This document shows, in pieces, positions 33,808 through 44,066 of a stretch of DNA of 64,000 bases. The position numbers and the translations under genes are program-made. The stretch lies in NCBI RefSeq assembly GCF_002831625.1, contig NZ_CP025116.1, positions 1,178,001-1,242,000 of the forward strand. The letters are read 5' to 3'. The notes under the pieces were generated by a model, which saw only the letters and a program-made list of their open reading frames with translations, did no database searches and was not told where the DNA came from. Every line of letters starts with the position of its first letter. Positions within the stretch are counted from its first letter, which is position 1. Source of the DNA: Nonlabens sp. MB-3u-79. Lineage in GTDB: Bacteria > Bacteroidota > Bacteroidia > Flavobacteriales > Flavobacteriaceae.

Positions 33808-36800
33808 TTATGGTTGATCTTGGTCTACAGTCATTGCCCAGATTTTTCTACGCTCATTTATTTGTTCTAGTCTTTTTTTCCAGTAATCAGCTCTTTCAGG
33901 AAATAAAAGATTTAATTGTATAACCATCTCACTTAAATTTTTATAAGTTTTAACCGCCGTAATCATTTGCCTGCGTGGATAAGCTATATTATTTACAAAC
34001 AATCTGTCCAGCGTTATAAAATTATTATTTATAACGGTTTCACAAACTAATTTTGCTTCAATATTATGGCCCATGCGATGGTACAATTTACCCATAGAAT
34101 AACTAAAGTTACCATAAGGAACTTTTTCGTTAGGCAAAGCTTTTAAACTCAAGTCTAATAAGTTTATAGCTGCAATAGTATCTCTGTTTTCTAAAAGCGC
34201 TTGTGATTCAAAATAGGTAGTTCTACGCAATACGGTTTTAGAAATATCTTGCTCTTTACTTGTTGAAATTACAACGTCATCCATTGCTTTATAAATTTGA
34301 GGAAGAACAGGATTAGTAATTACAATTTTAGGATTACTGTTTTTATCAACAACAGGCCGTTGAAGTGGTTGTAGTATTTGTATCAATCCGTGTTGTATTA
34401 GGTATTCATCCATACCTAAATAATGATTTGTTTTGCCGTTAATTAAAAAACAAATAGGCCGCTCTACCATATTTGCTTGAATCACATCTAAAGCAATAAG
34501 CTCACCTCTACTCACGACATCTTTAGATAAATTAAAAACGATATCGCTGCGCAACAATTCTTTCTGATCTTCCAAGATTTGAAATTTATAAAGAAAATCT
34601 GCCGCAAATATTCCCATAGTCTTGCTTGGTAAATATTTTATTTTGCGAGATCCATTGTTGTAAAAGAGAGAATCATTTTTAAGATGATCGTCCAGCATTT
34701 TCAGATTTGTAACTCGTTTTTCTTCCAGGTTAATAGGGAATTGATACTGCGATCCTTTAAGTGTCATTTCATAAGGTATGTCTGTTCGCACGGCCTTACT
34801 CTTACCCATATCTATTTCTAGCTTCTCAATAAATGAAGGCAACTGTAATAAATCAATATTTAGAACTCTAACATCTGTGCGGTAATTATGTATTTCTTGT
34901 AAATACCATAAAGGGAAAGTAAAGTTATCGCCTTGTGTAAATAATATGGCGTTTTGGGGGCAGCTATCTAAATATGCTTTTGCTACCAGATCTATCAAAC
35001 CACTATTTGATAGATCTCTTTGGCTGTAATTTTTTGCCAGCATTTGCAATGGTAGTGCTATTATTAGTAATGCCGCGATGATGGATTTTGTTGCTTTTGG
35101 GAAAGCGTAACCACTTAATTTATTAAATAATATACTCATGATTTTGAAAATTAAAGGAAGGCTTAGACCTATAAAAATTGAAAAAACTAAAAAAGACCCT
35201 ATAAATATATAATCTCGTTCTCTTATTAAAACACTTAAAGGCGTTGGATTAATAATGATAATTATGCCAATGCCATAAAGTACAAATAAAGATAGTAGGA
35301 ATAAACCTAGCTTAGTACGGTAAATCAGCATGCCCATAAGACCGATCAATCCTAATAAAAAAGGAAGTAAATAGTAGTATGCAGAAGAATGTGTAGAATT
35401 TACACCATCATCAATTTCAACACCTCTTGAGCCGTCTATAATTGAAATGCCAGACAGCCAGTTGCCATTTAAATTATCGCCGTTACCTAAATGAATGTTT
35501 TGACGTCCAGAAAAGTTCCACATGAGGTATCTAAAATACATCCAGTCCATTTGATAACCCATAAAAAACAAAAATTGATCCTTTAATACTGGAACCTTTA
35601 TTTTTGTTTTAGTACCGCCTGTATAGAAAGACTCCATTCTTCCATCAATATCTATCCAAGTAGTATAAAGATTACTATTCACATCATCATTTGCATAAAG
35701 CCTAGGGAAATAGGTATCAAAGATGGGATGGTAGTTCAGTTCTAAATTTATTCCATCTTCAGTAATTTGATAACGTTTTTCTACTTTGTTATAAGCGATG
35801 ACCTCATTTCCATCATTGAATGGATGTGTAGCATCAATAATTGCATTGTAAGATGGTGCCTTAAAAATTGGAATGTTATCTACCCCAAAACGGCTAGCTT
35901 CCATGTAATCTACTTGGTCATAAAAAGAAGTAGAAACACTATTGAAATTTGTAGTGTTGCTATTGATTAAAGGTAAAAGATTTGAATAACTACTCACTAG
36001 AAAAACAATACTTAAAAACATAGCTGATTTCACAGCAGTATTAATCCTTTTTTTCTTTTGAATATACTTGAGAAAAAGAAAGAATATTAAAGGTGCTAAA
36101 AACATAAAAGCCATCCCGCCTAGGTTTTTATTCCATCCTAGTTTATTTACAAATAGGTAGTCTACATTACCTGCAATAGTAAAAAGTTTGAAGTATAATA
36201 TCTGATAACCTATTACAAAGCTAACTAATCCGAGGCCTAAGAATCCCAAGTGAAACAACCATTTGTCATATTTCTTAAAGCTATACAACATAAATAAAGG
36301 AATTACACAGGCTACATTTATAGGATGCAGGCTGGCAGATATGCCTAATAAAACAAAAATAATCCTCAGATAGTATCGTGATTTTTTATCAGCCACAGCA
36401 TTCGACTTGTACCATTTTAAGCTAAACAATAAGGTGCAGGATAGAGCTAGCATGGACAGTGAGTATACCTCTACCTCTGTGCTGTTAGTCCAAAATGTAG
36501 ATGAAAAAGCAAGACAAAGGCTACCCAATGAAGCGGAAAGCACCTTTGTAAGTTCATCAGAATTTAAAAAGGCCAGTTCTATAAGTTCATAAATGATTAA
36601 GAATACCACGCCTATGGCTAATGATCCAAACAAAATGGAATAAAAAACAAAGGCATCTGTTCCAAAAAATGGATGGAATATAAAATCAAGTAAATAAGTA
36701 AATAGGGTGTAAAAAGGACTGCCTGGTGCATGTGTGGTTCCTAAGCTATTGGTGCTCATAGCAAACTCCGGGCTATCCCAAACGCCCATTCCAGTTTGTC

Positions 36801-36819
36801 TTGTTAACCAGTATATCAA
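33808..36819 (-). CDS. DUF2723 large membrane protein (glycosyltransferase-like), 5' end frameshifted
   Basis: The open frame is 1003 residues: a DUF2723 (O-mannosyltransferase-like) N-terminus with GVWDSPEFAMSTNSLGTTHAPGSP, about 12 membrane helices, and a long soluble C-terminal part. The contiguous frame can only start at TTG 36819, which loses the first helix. Upstream, ATG at 36884-36882 opens MNFKK, and adding one A to the A7 tract (plus T7 at 36869-36875) gives MNFKKNLLIKYLYTSIIALI joined perfectly to this frame. So the gene is either phase-variable, freshly broken or mis-sequenced here. An imperfect palindrome copy (35093-35106) encodes YAFPKA. It is divergent from the adhesin gene. 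Confidence 0.82.
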   Translation of the reverse strand: MIYWLTRQTGMGVWDSPEFAMSTNSLGTTHAPGSPFYTLFTYLLDFIFHPFFGTDAFVFYSILFGSLAIGVVFLIIYELIELAFLNSDELTKVLSASLGSLCLAFSSTFWTNSTEVEVYSLSMLALSCTLLFSLKWYKSNAVADKKSRYYLRIIFVLLGISASLHPINVACVIPLFMLYSFKKYDKWLFHLGFLGLGLVSFVIGYQILYFKLFTIAGNVDYLFVNKLGWNKNLGGMAFMFLAPLIFFLFLKYIQKKKRINTAVKSAMFLSIVFLVSSYSNLLPLINSNTTNFNSVSTSFYDQVDYMEASRFGVDNIPIFKAPSYNAIIDATHPFNDGNEVIAYNKVEKRYQITEDGINLELNYHPIFDTYFPRLYANDDVNSNLYTTWIDIDGRMESFYTGGTKTKIKVPVLKDQFLFFMGYQMDWMYFRYLMWNFSGRQNIHLGNGDNLNGNWLSGISIIDGSRGVEIDDGVNSTHSSAYYYLLPFLLGLIGLMGMLIYRTKLGLFLLSLFVLYGIGIIIIINPTPLSVLIRERDYIFIGSFLVFSIFIGLSLPLIFKIMSILFNKLSGYAFPKATKSIIAALLIIALPLQMLAKNYSQRDLSNSGLIDLVAKAYLDSCPQNAILFTQGDNFTFPLWYLQEIHNYRTDVRVLNIDLLQLPSFIEKLEIDMGKSKAVRTDIPYEMTLKGSQYQFPINLEEKRVTNLKMLDDHLKNDSLFYNNGSRKIKYLPSKTMGIFAADFLYKFQILEDQKELLRSDIVFNLSKDVVSRGELIALDVIQANMVERPICFLINGKTNHYLGMDEYLIQHGLIQILQPLQRPVVDKNSNPKIVITNPVLPQIYKAMDDVVISTSKEQDISKTVLRRTTYFESQALLENRDTIAAINLLDLSLKALPNEKVPYGNFSYSMGKLYHRMGHNIEAKLVCETVINNNFITLDRLFVNNIAYPRRQMITAVKTYKNLSEMVIQLNLLFPERADYWKKRLEQINERRKIWAMTVDQDQP
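35093..35106. repeat. TTTCGCGAAA palindrome copy 11 (degenerate)
   Basis: GCTTTTGGGAAAGC inside the DUF2723 gene, two mismatches; read as AFPKA. Possibly a decayed copy. Confidence 0.5.
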
Positions 36820-36868
36820 CGTGCAAATTAGAGCTATAATGCTAGTGTACAGATATTTAATAAGTAAG

Positions 36869-36875
36869 TTTTTTT
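36869..36875 (-). other. A7 tract at the frameshift of the DUF2723 gene
   Basis: Seven T on the plus strand (seven A in the coding strand) lie 9 bases after the ATG at 36884. One extra A restores the reading frame with a typical first membrane helix. Confidence 0.7.
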
Positions 36876-36942
36876 AAAATTCATAATGAAACATTGAAGT
36901 AAAACAAAAAAAAGCATAATATTGAAGATAAATTAACTTATT

Positions 36943-39186
36943 ATGAAAAAAATAATATTTTTATTAATGTCATTAATCTCAATAATGTCATTTTCTCAAA
37001 CTTTAAATGAAATACAAGGAACGGGATCTGGAGTAAATATTACGACTGGAGATTTCAATACTCATTATGGTGATAGTACGGGTTCTTTTATTACGTCTGG
37101 TTCACGTACAGTTTTAATAGGTTACAGTGCTGGTAGAAGTATGACTACTCAAAGCGAGCTTATAGCAATAGGTTATTTAGCAGGTTATTCTAACACCTCT
37201 GGATTTGACAACACTTTTATGGGATATGAAGCTGGTCGCTTAAACACTACTGGAGGTGATAACACTTTTATAGGTACAGAAAGTGGTGAGATGAATACAA
37301 CTGGCTATGATAATACATTTGTAGGAGAAGAGTCTGGTGCAAATAATACAACAGGCTATGAAAACACTTTTATAGGGGAAGATGCTGGTTTTTCCAATAC
37401 CACTGGATATAAGCAAACATTTATTGGTAATGAGGTTGGTATTTCTTCTAATAGAGGATATAGAAACACTGGGGTAGGAAGTGAGGCAATGAGTGATGTA
37501 GACGACGGACACCATAATTCAGCATTTGGAGATTCAGCTGGTATTGACATAGGTGATGGTATTTACAATACTATGGTAGGAGCCGCATCTGGTGTAGCAA
37601 CAGAATATGCTGATTATAATACCTTTATAGGTGCGCAAGCAGGTTGGGATAACAACCGTACCAATAGTACTACAAATGCAAATCACAATACTTACTTAGG
37701 TTATTCTGCTGGTTATACAAACAGAGAAGGACAATATAATGTAGGGATAGGTTCACTTGCAGATTTTGACAATAACGTCAGATCTAATGCCATTTTTATA
37801 GGATATGATATCAATGCAAGTAATAACGACATTCTTGGAATTGGTAACAGAGCCTTTGCAGACGGACAATATTCTGTTTCTTTAGGACATGATCATGATG
37901 TTAGAGGGCAAAATTCTGTGATGTTGGGATATTTGGGTAACATGTCAGCATTAGCAGATTATTCTGTTGGTATTGGAGACAGAGTTGATATTGAAGAAAA
38001 CGATGTTGTAGGTATTGGGCGTGGTGTTGATGTTGATAACCAACAAGCAATTGCCATTGGTTCTACTTCGGTAGCACAAAATGATGGTGCTATTGTGATT
38101 GGATATACCGCTTCTTCAACAGATCCAAGTTCTTTAGACCCTACAAATAACATCGCTATTGGTTATGCTGCTAACGTACAAGGAACAAACTCGGTAGCTA
38201 TTGGTAATGCAGCAACTGCTGTAAACAACAATACAATGGTCCTTGGTGGCGCAACAAATCCTTTAAGTGTGGGTATAGGTACAGATGCGCCAGATGCGCT
38301 TGCTTCATTAGATCTAGGAGATACAGATAAAGGAATTCTTTTCAATAGATTAACTGATGCACAAATAACTACACTGGAGACTTCATTGACCACAGCTCAT
38401 AAAGGTCTTTCCTTGTATGACGCAACTAATGATGTTTTTCAAGTATGGAACGGTACAGAATGGAAATCAGCTATTAATACAGATGATCAAGAACTTTCAT
38501 TAAATGGAAGTAATCTAGGCATCACAAACAGCATGAATACAGTAGATCTGTCTTCCATAAATACAGATGATCAACAACTAACCCTAAGCGGCTCTGATTT
38601 GAATATTACAAATGGAACTGCTGCAGTAGATCTTTCACCTCTTACTTCAGATCTAGAAACAAGAGTCACAGCTTTAGAAAATAGAACGACAGCCTCTACA
38701 ACAGATACGACACCATTGATGTTCAACTACCAGTCGGTAATTAGAGATACAGATGGTAACCCTATAAAAAATGACGATGTTGATTTGCGCATTGCGGTTA
38801 GAGAAGATGGAGTATCTGGGACAGTTGTATATAACGAGCAACATGGATTAACCAGTTCTGAATATGGTGTATTGAGCCTGCAAGCAGGTGGAGGTACACT
38901 TATAGCTGGCGATATGGCAACTATTAACTGGGGAGAACACGAGTATTATCTAGAAGTGTCTATCGATAGAGCACAAACAGGAACCTATACCATTTTAAGT
39001 ACAACACAACTCCTTAGTGTTCCTTATGCTTTGCACGCAAGAACAGCAGACTTTATTACGGGAACATCAGGAACTTCTGGAGCAAGAAGTACGGTATCAA
39101 AATCTCAATTAGAAATACAGGATCTTAAAAATCAAGTAAAGCAACTACAGGCTCAAATGCAGCAATTGATGGACATGAAAAAATAA
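36943..39186 (+). CDS. YadA-head-like repeat adhesin with C-terminal coiled coil
   Basis: The 747-residue exported protein (signal peptide MKKIIFLLMSLISIMSFSQ) has tandem 17-residue units, clearest at about 101-166 (NTTGYDNTFVGEESGAN, NTTGYENTFIGEDAGFS), then YadA-head-type motifs such as NSVAIGNAA up to about 430. Two short INTDDQ-LSL-GS-L-ITN repeats follow, then a compact domain common in Bacteroidetes surface proteins (FNYQSVIRDTDGNPI ... LLSVPYALHARTAD), and a C-terminal coiled coil (KSQLEIQDLKNQVKQLQAQM). No T9SS signal is visible. It probably forms a trimeric stalked surface structure (inference). The next gene starts 18 bp later. Confidence 0.78.
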   Translation: MKKIIFLLMSLISIMSFSQTLNEIQGTGSGVNITTGDFNTHYGDSTGSFITSGSRTVLIGYSAGRSMTTQSELIAIGYLAGYSNTSGFDNTFMGYEAGRLNTTGGDNTFIGTESGEMNTTGYDNTFVGEESGANNTTGYENTFIGEDAGFSNTTGYKQTFIGNEVGISSNRGYRNTGVGSEAMSDVDDGHHNSAFGDSAGIDIGDGIYNTMVGAASGVATEYADYNTFIGAQAGWDNNRTNSTTNANHNTYLGYSAGYTNREGQYNVGIGSLADFDNNVRSNAIFIGYDINASNNDILGIGNRAFADGQYSVSLGHDHDVRGQNSVMLGYLGNMSALADYSVGIGDRVDIEENDVVGIGRGVDVDNQQAIAIGSTSVAQNDGAIVIGYTASSTDPSSLDPTNNIAIGYAANVQGTNSVAIGNAATAVNNNTMVLGGATNPLSVGIGTDAPDALASLDLGDTDKGILFNRLTDAQITTLETSLTTAHKGLSLYDATNDVFQVWNGTEWKSAINTDDQELSLNGSNLGITNSMNTVDLSSINTDDQQLTLSGSDLNITNGTAAVDLSPLTSDLETRVTALENRTTASTTDTTPLMFNYQSVIRDTDGNPIKNDDVDLRIAVREDGVSGTVVYNEQHGLTSSEYGVLSLQAGGGTLIAGDMATINWGEHEYYLEVSIDRAQTGTYTILSTTQLLSVPYALHARTADFITGTSGTSGARSTVSKSQLEIQDLKNQVKQLQAQMQQLMDMKK

Positions 39187-39204
39187 TAATTAAAATACAT
39201 ACTT

Positions 39205-41322
39205 ATGAGAATTCTAATTATTATTTGTTGCCTCGCTTTCGCGAAAGCGGGCTTATCACAAACTACTTTATCACATCAAGTCGTAGGTTCACTAGGCGGT
39301 ACCACAACCTCTGGAAATCTCGTGATGGAACAAAGCTTAGGAGACTTAGTTATTGTTTCTAGCAATGCTGGCGATGACATCGCTTCTGGTTTTCAACAAG
39401 GAAGAAAATATATTGATTATATATATGAATCCAGCAGTTGGAGGCCTAAAGTGCCTGAAGCTAATGCTACCTTTATTGACAATTTTTTTATAAGGTCAAC
39501 GGGACCTGTGTTAGGGAGCGATATAAATATTAAAAACATAACCATAGAGGGAGCTTATTCTTTAGGCTTAGGAGGGTTTCATTTATTTTTTAAAGGTGAT
39601 ATAGCTAGTCAAAATGGAATTATTGAAAATGGTACGCTTCATTTTGTAGGAGATGATACTGAGTTGAACCGTCTTTATAGCAATGGAATTACTGTTGATA
39701 GTTTTGTTCAAGAGGGTCCCGACGAGTTTGTCCTAGAAGAAGAAATGAAATTGAAGAACCTCTTTACCATGAAAAACGGAAACTTAAATGCCGGCGATGG
39801 TAATTTATTGTTTTTGAGTACGAGCAGTAATACAGCAGAGATAACACCTTATGAAGGAGGTGTAATGACAGGAAGTGCTAGAGTGCAACGTTTTATTCCT
39901 GCAAAACGAGCCTTTAGGTTTCTTGCGAGTAGTGTAAATACAAGTGGTACTATATTGGGAAACTGGCAAGAAAATGGAGCTAGTGCTGGTGGTTTTGGAA
40001 CTCATATTACAGGTTCTGCTTCTGGTGCCAATGGTTTTGATATCAATGCGACAGGTAATGCAAGCATGTTTGATTTTGATAATACCGCTCAATCATGGGC
40101 AGCTATTCCAAACACTGATGTTGATGGCCTTAACGTCGGTAAAGCTTATAGGGTAATGGTACGAGGTGATCGTAACACAGACCTTACGAATAACGCGGCT
40201 ACTGCCTCTCCAACCGTATTACAAGCTAAAGGGACTATGGACTTAGGCTTCCATGAAGATAATACCCTATCACTAGTAGCGGGTCAATTCAACTTTATTG
40301 CAAATCCATATCAGGCAACTGTTCATATGAATACGGTTTTACAAGGCTCAAATAATATAAATGAAAACCTATATTACATTTGGGATCAGACTATTAACGC
40401 CCGTGGAGCTTATGTTACTGTTTTATTGCCTTCAGGGAATAATATCGCAGGCTCTGTTGCAAATGAGTATTTACAACCATCACAGGCTGCTTTTGTAACG
40501 ACCCTTAATAATACCACTGCCGCATCACCAACAGCAATAACCTTCAATCAAGATGATATTGTTAACGGGAATCAAACTTTAATTTTCTCTACTCCTAATG
40601 TTGATTTTAGTATCGTAGGCAAGCTTCAAAACAATATAACTGGCCAGCCTATGCAACTTATGGATGCCTGGGGAATTTTTATGGATGGACAATACGCTAA
40701 TAATATAGATTCGTTAGATGCTTTATCAATAGGTAACCTTGATGAAACCATTAGTATAGTGAGCAACAATACCCTACTGAATATAGAATTTAGGGATGTG
40801 CCAGGGGATATGGATATCATTCCATTGAATCATACGAGTTATAGACATACTTCTTATAACTATTTACTGCAAATAGAGGCTATTCCTGCAGGAATAGAAG
40901 TGTACCTAAAAGATAATTTCTTAAATGTAAGTCAAAGATTAAATGAAGGAAATAACAATTATCCATTTGTACTTGATGCCAGTCTTATAGATTCATCTGG
41001 ACCAGATCGCTTTCATTTATATTTTACAGCAACCACTCTAAATGAAGACACCGCTGAGGCACTTTCTAGTTTTGAATTTTATCCCAATCCTGTGAATGAT
41101 GTACTTAACATAAGCTGGAACAACTCCAATGCCAACAAGGATGAAGTTCTTTCCTATAGGTTGATCAATACACTGGGACAGATCATTAGGACTGGAGCGC
41201 TGGATTTTACAGGTAGTAATACTGCTACAATAACCGATCTAGGAAATCTAGCTAGTGGAAGTTATTACATAGAGTTGAGTTATAATGGAACGGCCAATAC
41301 AATTCAAATTATAAAAGAGTAA
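39205..41322 (+). CDS. T9SS-secreted surface protein with C-terminal sorting domain
   Basis: The 705-residue protein has a signal peptide (MRILIIICCLAFAKAGLSQ, part of which is encoded by a palindrome copy) and a type A T9SS sorting domain at the C-terminus: FEFYPNPVNDVLNISW, then YRLINTLGQIIRTG and LASGSYYIELSYNG, ending IIKE. The middle is beta-rich with no enzyme motif that I recognise. Close spacing to the YadA-head-like gene suggests that both are made together and act at the cell surface. A strong bidirectional terminator follows. Confidence 0.85.
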   Translation: MRILIIICCLAFAKAGLSQTTLSHQVVGSLGGTTTSGNLVMEQSLGDLVIVSSNAGDDIASGFQQGRKYIDYIYESSSWRPKVPEANATFIDNFFIRSTGPVLGSDINIKNITIEGAYSLGLGGFHLFFKGDIASQNGIIENGTLHFVGDDTELNRLYSNGITVDSFVQEGPDEFVLEEEMKLKNLFTMKNGNLNAGDGNLLFLSTSSNTAEITPYEGGVMTGSARVQRFIPAKRAFRFLASSVNTSGTILGNWQENGASAGGFGTHITGSASGANGFDINATGNASMFDFDNTAQSWAAIPNTDVDGLNVGKAYRVMVRGDRNTDLTNNAATASPTVLQAKGTMDLGFHEDNTLSLVAGQFNFIANPYQATVHMNTVLQGSNNINENLYYIWDQTINARGAYVTVLLPSGNNIAGSVANEYLQPSQAAFVTTLNNTTAASPTAITFNQDDIVNGNQTLIFSTPNVDFSIVGKLQNNITGQPMQLMDAWGIFMDGQYANNIDSLDALSIGNLDETISIVSNNTLLNIEFRDVPGDMDIIPLNHTSYRHTSYNYLLQIEAIPAGIEVYLKDNFLNVSQRLNEGNNNYPFVLDASLIDSSGPDRFHLYFTATTLNEDTAEALSSFEFYPNPVNDVLNISWNNSNANKDEVLSYRLINTLGQIIRTGALDFTGSNTATITDLGNLASGSYYIELSYNGTANTIQIIKE
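39235..39248. repeat. TTTCGCGAAA palindrome copy 12 (perfect)
   Basis: GCTTTCGCGAAAGC inside the T9SS-secreted protein gene; read as AFAKA within the signal peptide. Confidence 0.95.
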
Positions 41323-41357
41323 TTCGCTTTAAATTAAGTTAGTATTGATTGCATAAA

Positions 41358-41391
41358 AAAATCCCTTTCTAAAATTTTAGAAAGGGATTTT
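41358..41391. terminator. Bidirectional terminator between convergent genes
   Basis: A perfect 34-bp palindrome: AAAATCCCTTTCTAAAA (41358-41374) and its complement (41375-41391), with A and T runs on both sides. It serves the T9SS protein gene and the MORN-like gene on the opposite strand. Confidence 0.88.
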
Positions 41392-41413
41392 CAAGATTAT
41401 AAGGAATCGTGAA

Positions 41414-41773
41414 CTACGGTGTGTTTGTTGCCACTGGTTCTTTACTGATCCAAGTGTTAACGGCTACAATAGCATTTTCACTATAATCTACTTCAGTGAG
41501 TTGGTCGTTAGTCCAGAAAAACCATTTACCTGCTTTTCTATTGTTTTTATACTCTGCTTTAGCAGTTTTTTTACCATCAGCATTATAGCTGATCCACTCA
41601 CCGTGTCTTTTGTTATTTAAAAATGTACCTGTTTGTGCTACAGTACCATTTTCATGGAAATACGTTGCTTTAATCACTCCATCTTCCATCTTTTCAAAAG
41701 TAGGCTTTGCCTCTTGTGCCATTGCAAAGGTTCCTATTGCTAATGCGCATATTAAAAGAAATTTTTTCATCAT
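41414..41773 (-). CDS. Exported MORN/YwqK-like repeat protein
   Basis: The 119-residue protein has a signal peptide (cleavage near FAMAQEA) and MORN-type repeats (TYFHENGTVAQTGTFLNNKRHGEWISYNADGKKTAKAEYKNNRKAGKWFFW). Databases often label such proteins YwqK-family antitoxins, but a secreted flavobacterial version is unlikely to be an antitoxin; a role in the envelope is more plausible (inference). ATG ATG offers two adjacent starts. Confidence 0.78.
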   Translation of the reverse strand: MMKKFLLICALAIGTFAMAQEAKPTFEKMEDGVIKATYFHENGTVAQTGTFLNNKRHGEWISYNADGKKTAKAEYKNNRKAGKWFFWTNDQLTEVDYSENAIVAVNTWISKEPVATNTP

Positions 41774-41973
41774 TCTGTGATTTTGTATAGGCCAAATTTA
41801 ACTTTAAAAACACATTCACACAACATTTTGGTAACATTAATTTTACATTAAAACTTTAATAAACTGTAAATCAATAAAGTAAGCTAAATAAAAATAGAGC
41901 ATTTTGTCTGATTAGGGTCTAATTATAGCCAAATCTTTACCTATTCCTTATGTGTTTATGAGTGAAATCGGTT

Positions 41974-41981
41974 TATTTTTG
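41974..41981 (+). promoter_or_regulatory. Candidate -7 element of aspS
   Basis: TATTTTTG matches TAnnTTTG and lies 22 bp before the aspS ATG at 42004. It makes the upstream in-frame start at 41962 impossible if real. Confidence 0.45.
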
Positions 41982-42003
41982 CACTTTATTAGAAGTTTTA
42001 ATT

Positions 42004-43752
42004 ATGTATAGATCACACGATTGTGGTAGCCTACGTGCTAACGATATAAATAAAGAAGTAACACTTGCCGGTTGGGTTCAAAAAAGCCGCGATAAAGGTT
42101 TTATCGTTTGGGTAGACCTGAGAGACCGTTACGGAATTACTCAGCTATTATTTGACGAAGAACGCACAGAAAAGACACTTATTGAAAAAGCTCAAAAGCT
42201 AGGTCGCGAATTTGTGATTCAAGTGAAAGGGACCGTCATTGAGCGCGAGTCTAAAAACAAAAATATGCCTACGGGTGAGATCGAGATTCTTGTAAAAGAG
42301 CTTGAAATCCTCAGTGTTTCTAAAACGCCTCCTTTTACCATTGAAGATAAAACAGATGGTGGAGAAGAGCTGCGTATGAAATACCGTTACCTAGACATAC
42401 GTCGCAATCCAGTACGTGAGAACTTGATCTTCCGTTCTAAAGTGGCTATGGAAGTGCGTAACTTCCTCGCAGGAAGAGATTTTATTGAGGTAGAAACTCC
42501 TGTCTTGATCAAATCTACTCCCGAAGGTGCTCGTGATTTTGTGGTGCCGTCTCGCATGAATGAAGGCCAGTTTTATGCCTTACCACAGTCTCCACAGACT
42601 TTTAAGCAATTGCTCATGGTAGGTGGTATGGATAAATACTTTCAGATTGTGAAGTGTTTCCGTGATGAAGACTTGCGTGCAGACCGTCAGCCGGAGTTTA
42701 CACAAATAGACTGCGAGATGTCCTTTGTTGAGCAAGAAGATGTGTTGAATGTTTTTGAAGAGATGACACGTCACTTATTAAAGAAAGTGAAGAACATAGA
42801 TCTTGCTGAGTTTCCGAGAATGACCTACAACGAGGCGATGGAAAAATACGGTAATGACAAACCAGACATTCGTTTTGGGATGGAATTTGCTGATATTTCC
42901 GCTTTCGCGAAAGCGGGAGAATTCAAAATCTTTAACGAGGCAGAGCTAGTCGTTGCCATAGCAGTACCTGGCGGAGAGAGCATGACGCGTAAAGAAATAG
43001 ATAAATTAATAGACTGGGTACGCCGTCCACAAGTAGGGGCGACTGGAATGGTATACGCAAAATGTAACCTAGACGGAACTTATAAATCCAGTGTAGATAA
43101 ATTTTACTCTCAAGAAGACCTGGCCAAATGGGCCGAAGCTACTGGCGCAGAACCAGGAGACTTGATCTGTGTGATGTCTGGACCAGCCCATAAAACGCGT
43201 GCACAATTAAGTGCGTTGCGTATGGAAATGGCAGAGCGATTGGGATTGCGTAATGCCAATGAGTTTGCGCCATTATGGGTAGTAGATTTTCCTCTTTTAG
43301 AGTGGGATGAAGACTCAGCGCGTTACCACGCGATGCACCATCCATTTACTTCTCCTAAACCAGAAGATATTGAAAAGTTAAAAACTGATCCGGGAAATGT
43401 ACGTGCTAACGCTTATGACCTGGTGATGAACGGAAACGAAATAGGCGGTGGATCGGTAAGAATATTTGATAAAGAACTTCAAGCATTAATGTTTGATCAT
43501 CTAGGATTTACTCCAGAAGAAGCAAGAGCACAATTCGGTTTTCTGATGGATGCTTTTGAATATGGAGCTCCTCCACATGCAGGATTAGCATTCGGTTTTG
43601 ATCGACTGGTAGCTATTTTAGGCGGTCAAGAAACCATTAGAGATTTTATTGCTTTTCCTAAAAACAACAGCGGTCGCGATGTCATGATTGATGCGCCAAG
43701 TGCCATTGATCAAGAGCAGTTAAAGGAATTGAATCTGAAGGTTACGGTTTAG
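42004..43752 (+). CDS. aspS: Aspartyl-tRNA synthetase
   Basis: This bacterial-type class II synthetase has about 582 residues. The N-terminal OB-fold opens [32 protein letters not shown]; motif 2 is [18 protein letters not shown], a GAD insertion domain follows, and motif 3 is [16 protein letters not shown] chose ATG 42004 (MYRSHDCG), consistent with the family and the promoter. A palindrome copy in the GAD domain encodes [10 protein letters not shown] (42901-42914). Confidence 0.96.
   Translation: MYRSHDCGSLRANDINKEVTLAGWVQKSRDKGFIVWVDLRDRYGITQLLFDEERTEKTLIEKAQKLGREFVIQVKGTVIERESKNKNMPTGEIEILVKELEILSVSKTPPFTIEDKTDGGEELRMKYRYLDIRRNPVRENLIFRSKVAMEVRNFLAGRDFIEVETPVLIKSTPEGARDFVVPSRMNEGQFYALPQSPQTFKQLLMVGGMDKYFQIVKCFRDEDLRADRQPEFTQIDCEMSFVEQEDVLNVFEEMTRHLLKKVKNIDLAEFPRMTYNEAMEKYGNDKPDIRFGMEFADISAFAKAGEFKIFNEAELVVAIAVPGGESMTRKEIDKLIDWVRRPQVGATGMVYAKCNLDGTYKSSVDKFYSQEDLAKWAEATGAEPGDLICVMSGPAHKTRAQLSALRMEMAERLGLRNANEFAPLWVVDFPLLEWDEDSARYHAMHHPFTSPKPEDIEKLKTDPGNVRANAYDLVMNGNEIGGGSVRIFDKELQALMFDHLGFTPEEARAQFGFLMDAFEYGAPPHAGLAFGFDRLVAILGGQETIRDFIAFPKNNSGRDVMIDAPSAIDQEQLKELNLKVTV
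42901..42914. repeat. TTTCGCGAAA palindrome copy 13 (perfect)
   Basis: GCTTTCGCGAAAGC inside aspS; read as AFAKA in the GAD domain. Symmetry extends to 18 bp. Confidence 0.95.
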
Positions 43753-44066
43753 CCGGTTAGTTTTTGAGTGGTATTTTTTAGAATATCCAATATCGAGGAT
43801 GCCTGGTTGAGCGATAGTCGAAACCTTTTTTCTAGTATGATGTTTTTACATTCATCACTGTAGAAGCATTTCCCCTTTTTAAATGGAAAACAGAGCTTGT
43901 GCCGATGAATATCGGTATTGGCGACGATCTTGGCTTAGTCAAGAGAGCAACCAAAAGGGCTTTACGGTTGAAAATTGAAATGAAAAATGCCTGGTCAGCA
44001 CTAAATAAATTTCCGCACAGGCTTCGTAGAAATATTTTTCAATAGTAAAATACGATTATATAACAT
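43753..44066. other. Gap between aspS and a small membrane protein gene
   Basis: The 314-bp gap contains a fragment resembling a common Bacteroidetes interspersed repeat (TTGAGCGATAGTCGAAACC, 43807-43825) and a short dyad CCGATGAATATCGG (43902-43915). No coding or RNA gene is seen. Confidence 0.45.

Noticed and set aside
37051..38250. Tandem 51-bp periodicity considered as a CRISPR-like or satellite array
   Set aside because: The units are in-frame degenerate codons for 17-residue protein repeats, with no identical repeats or spacers.
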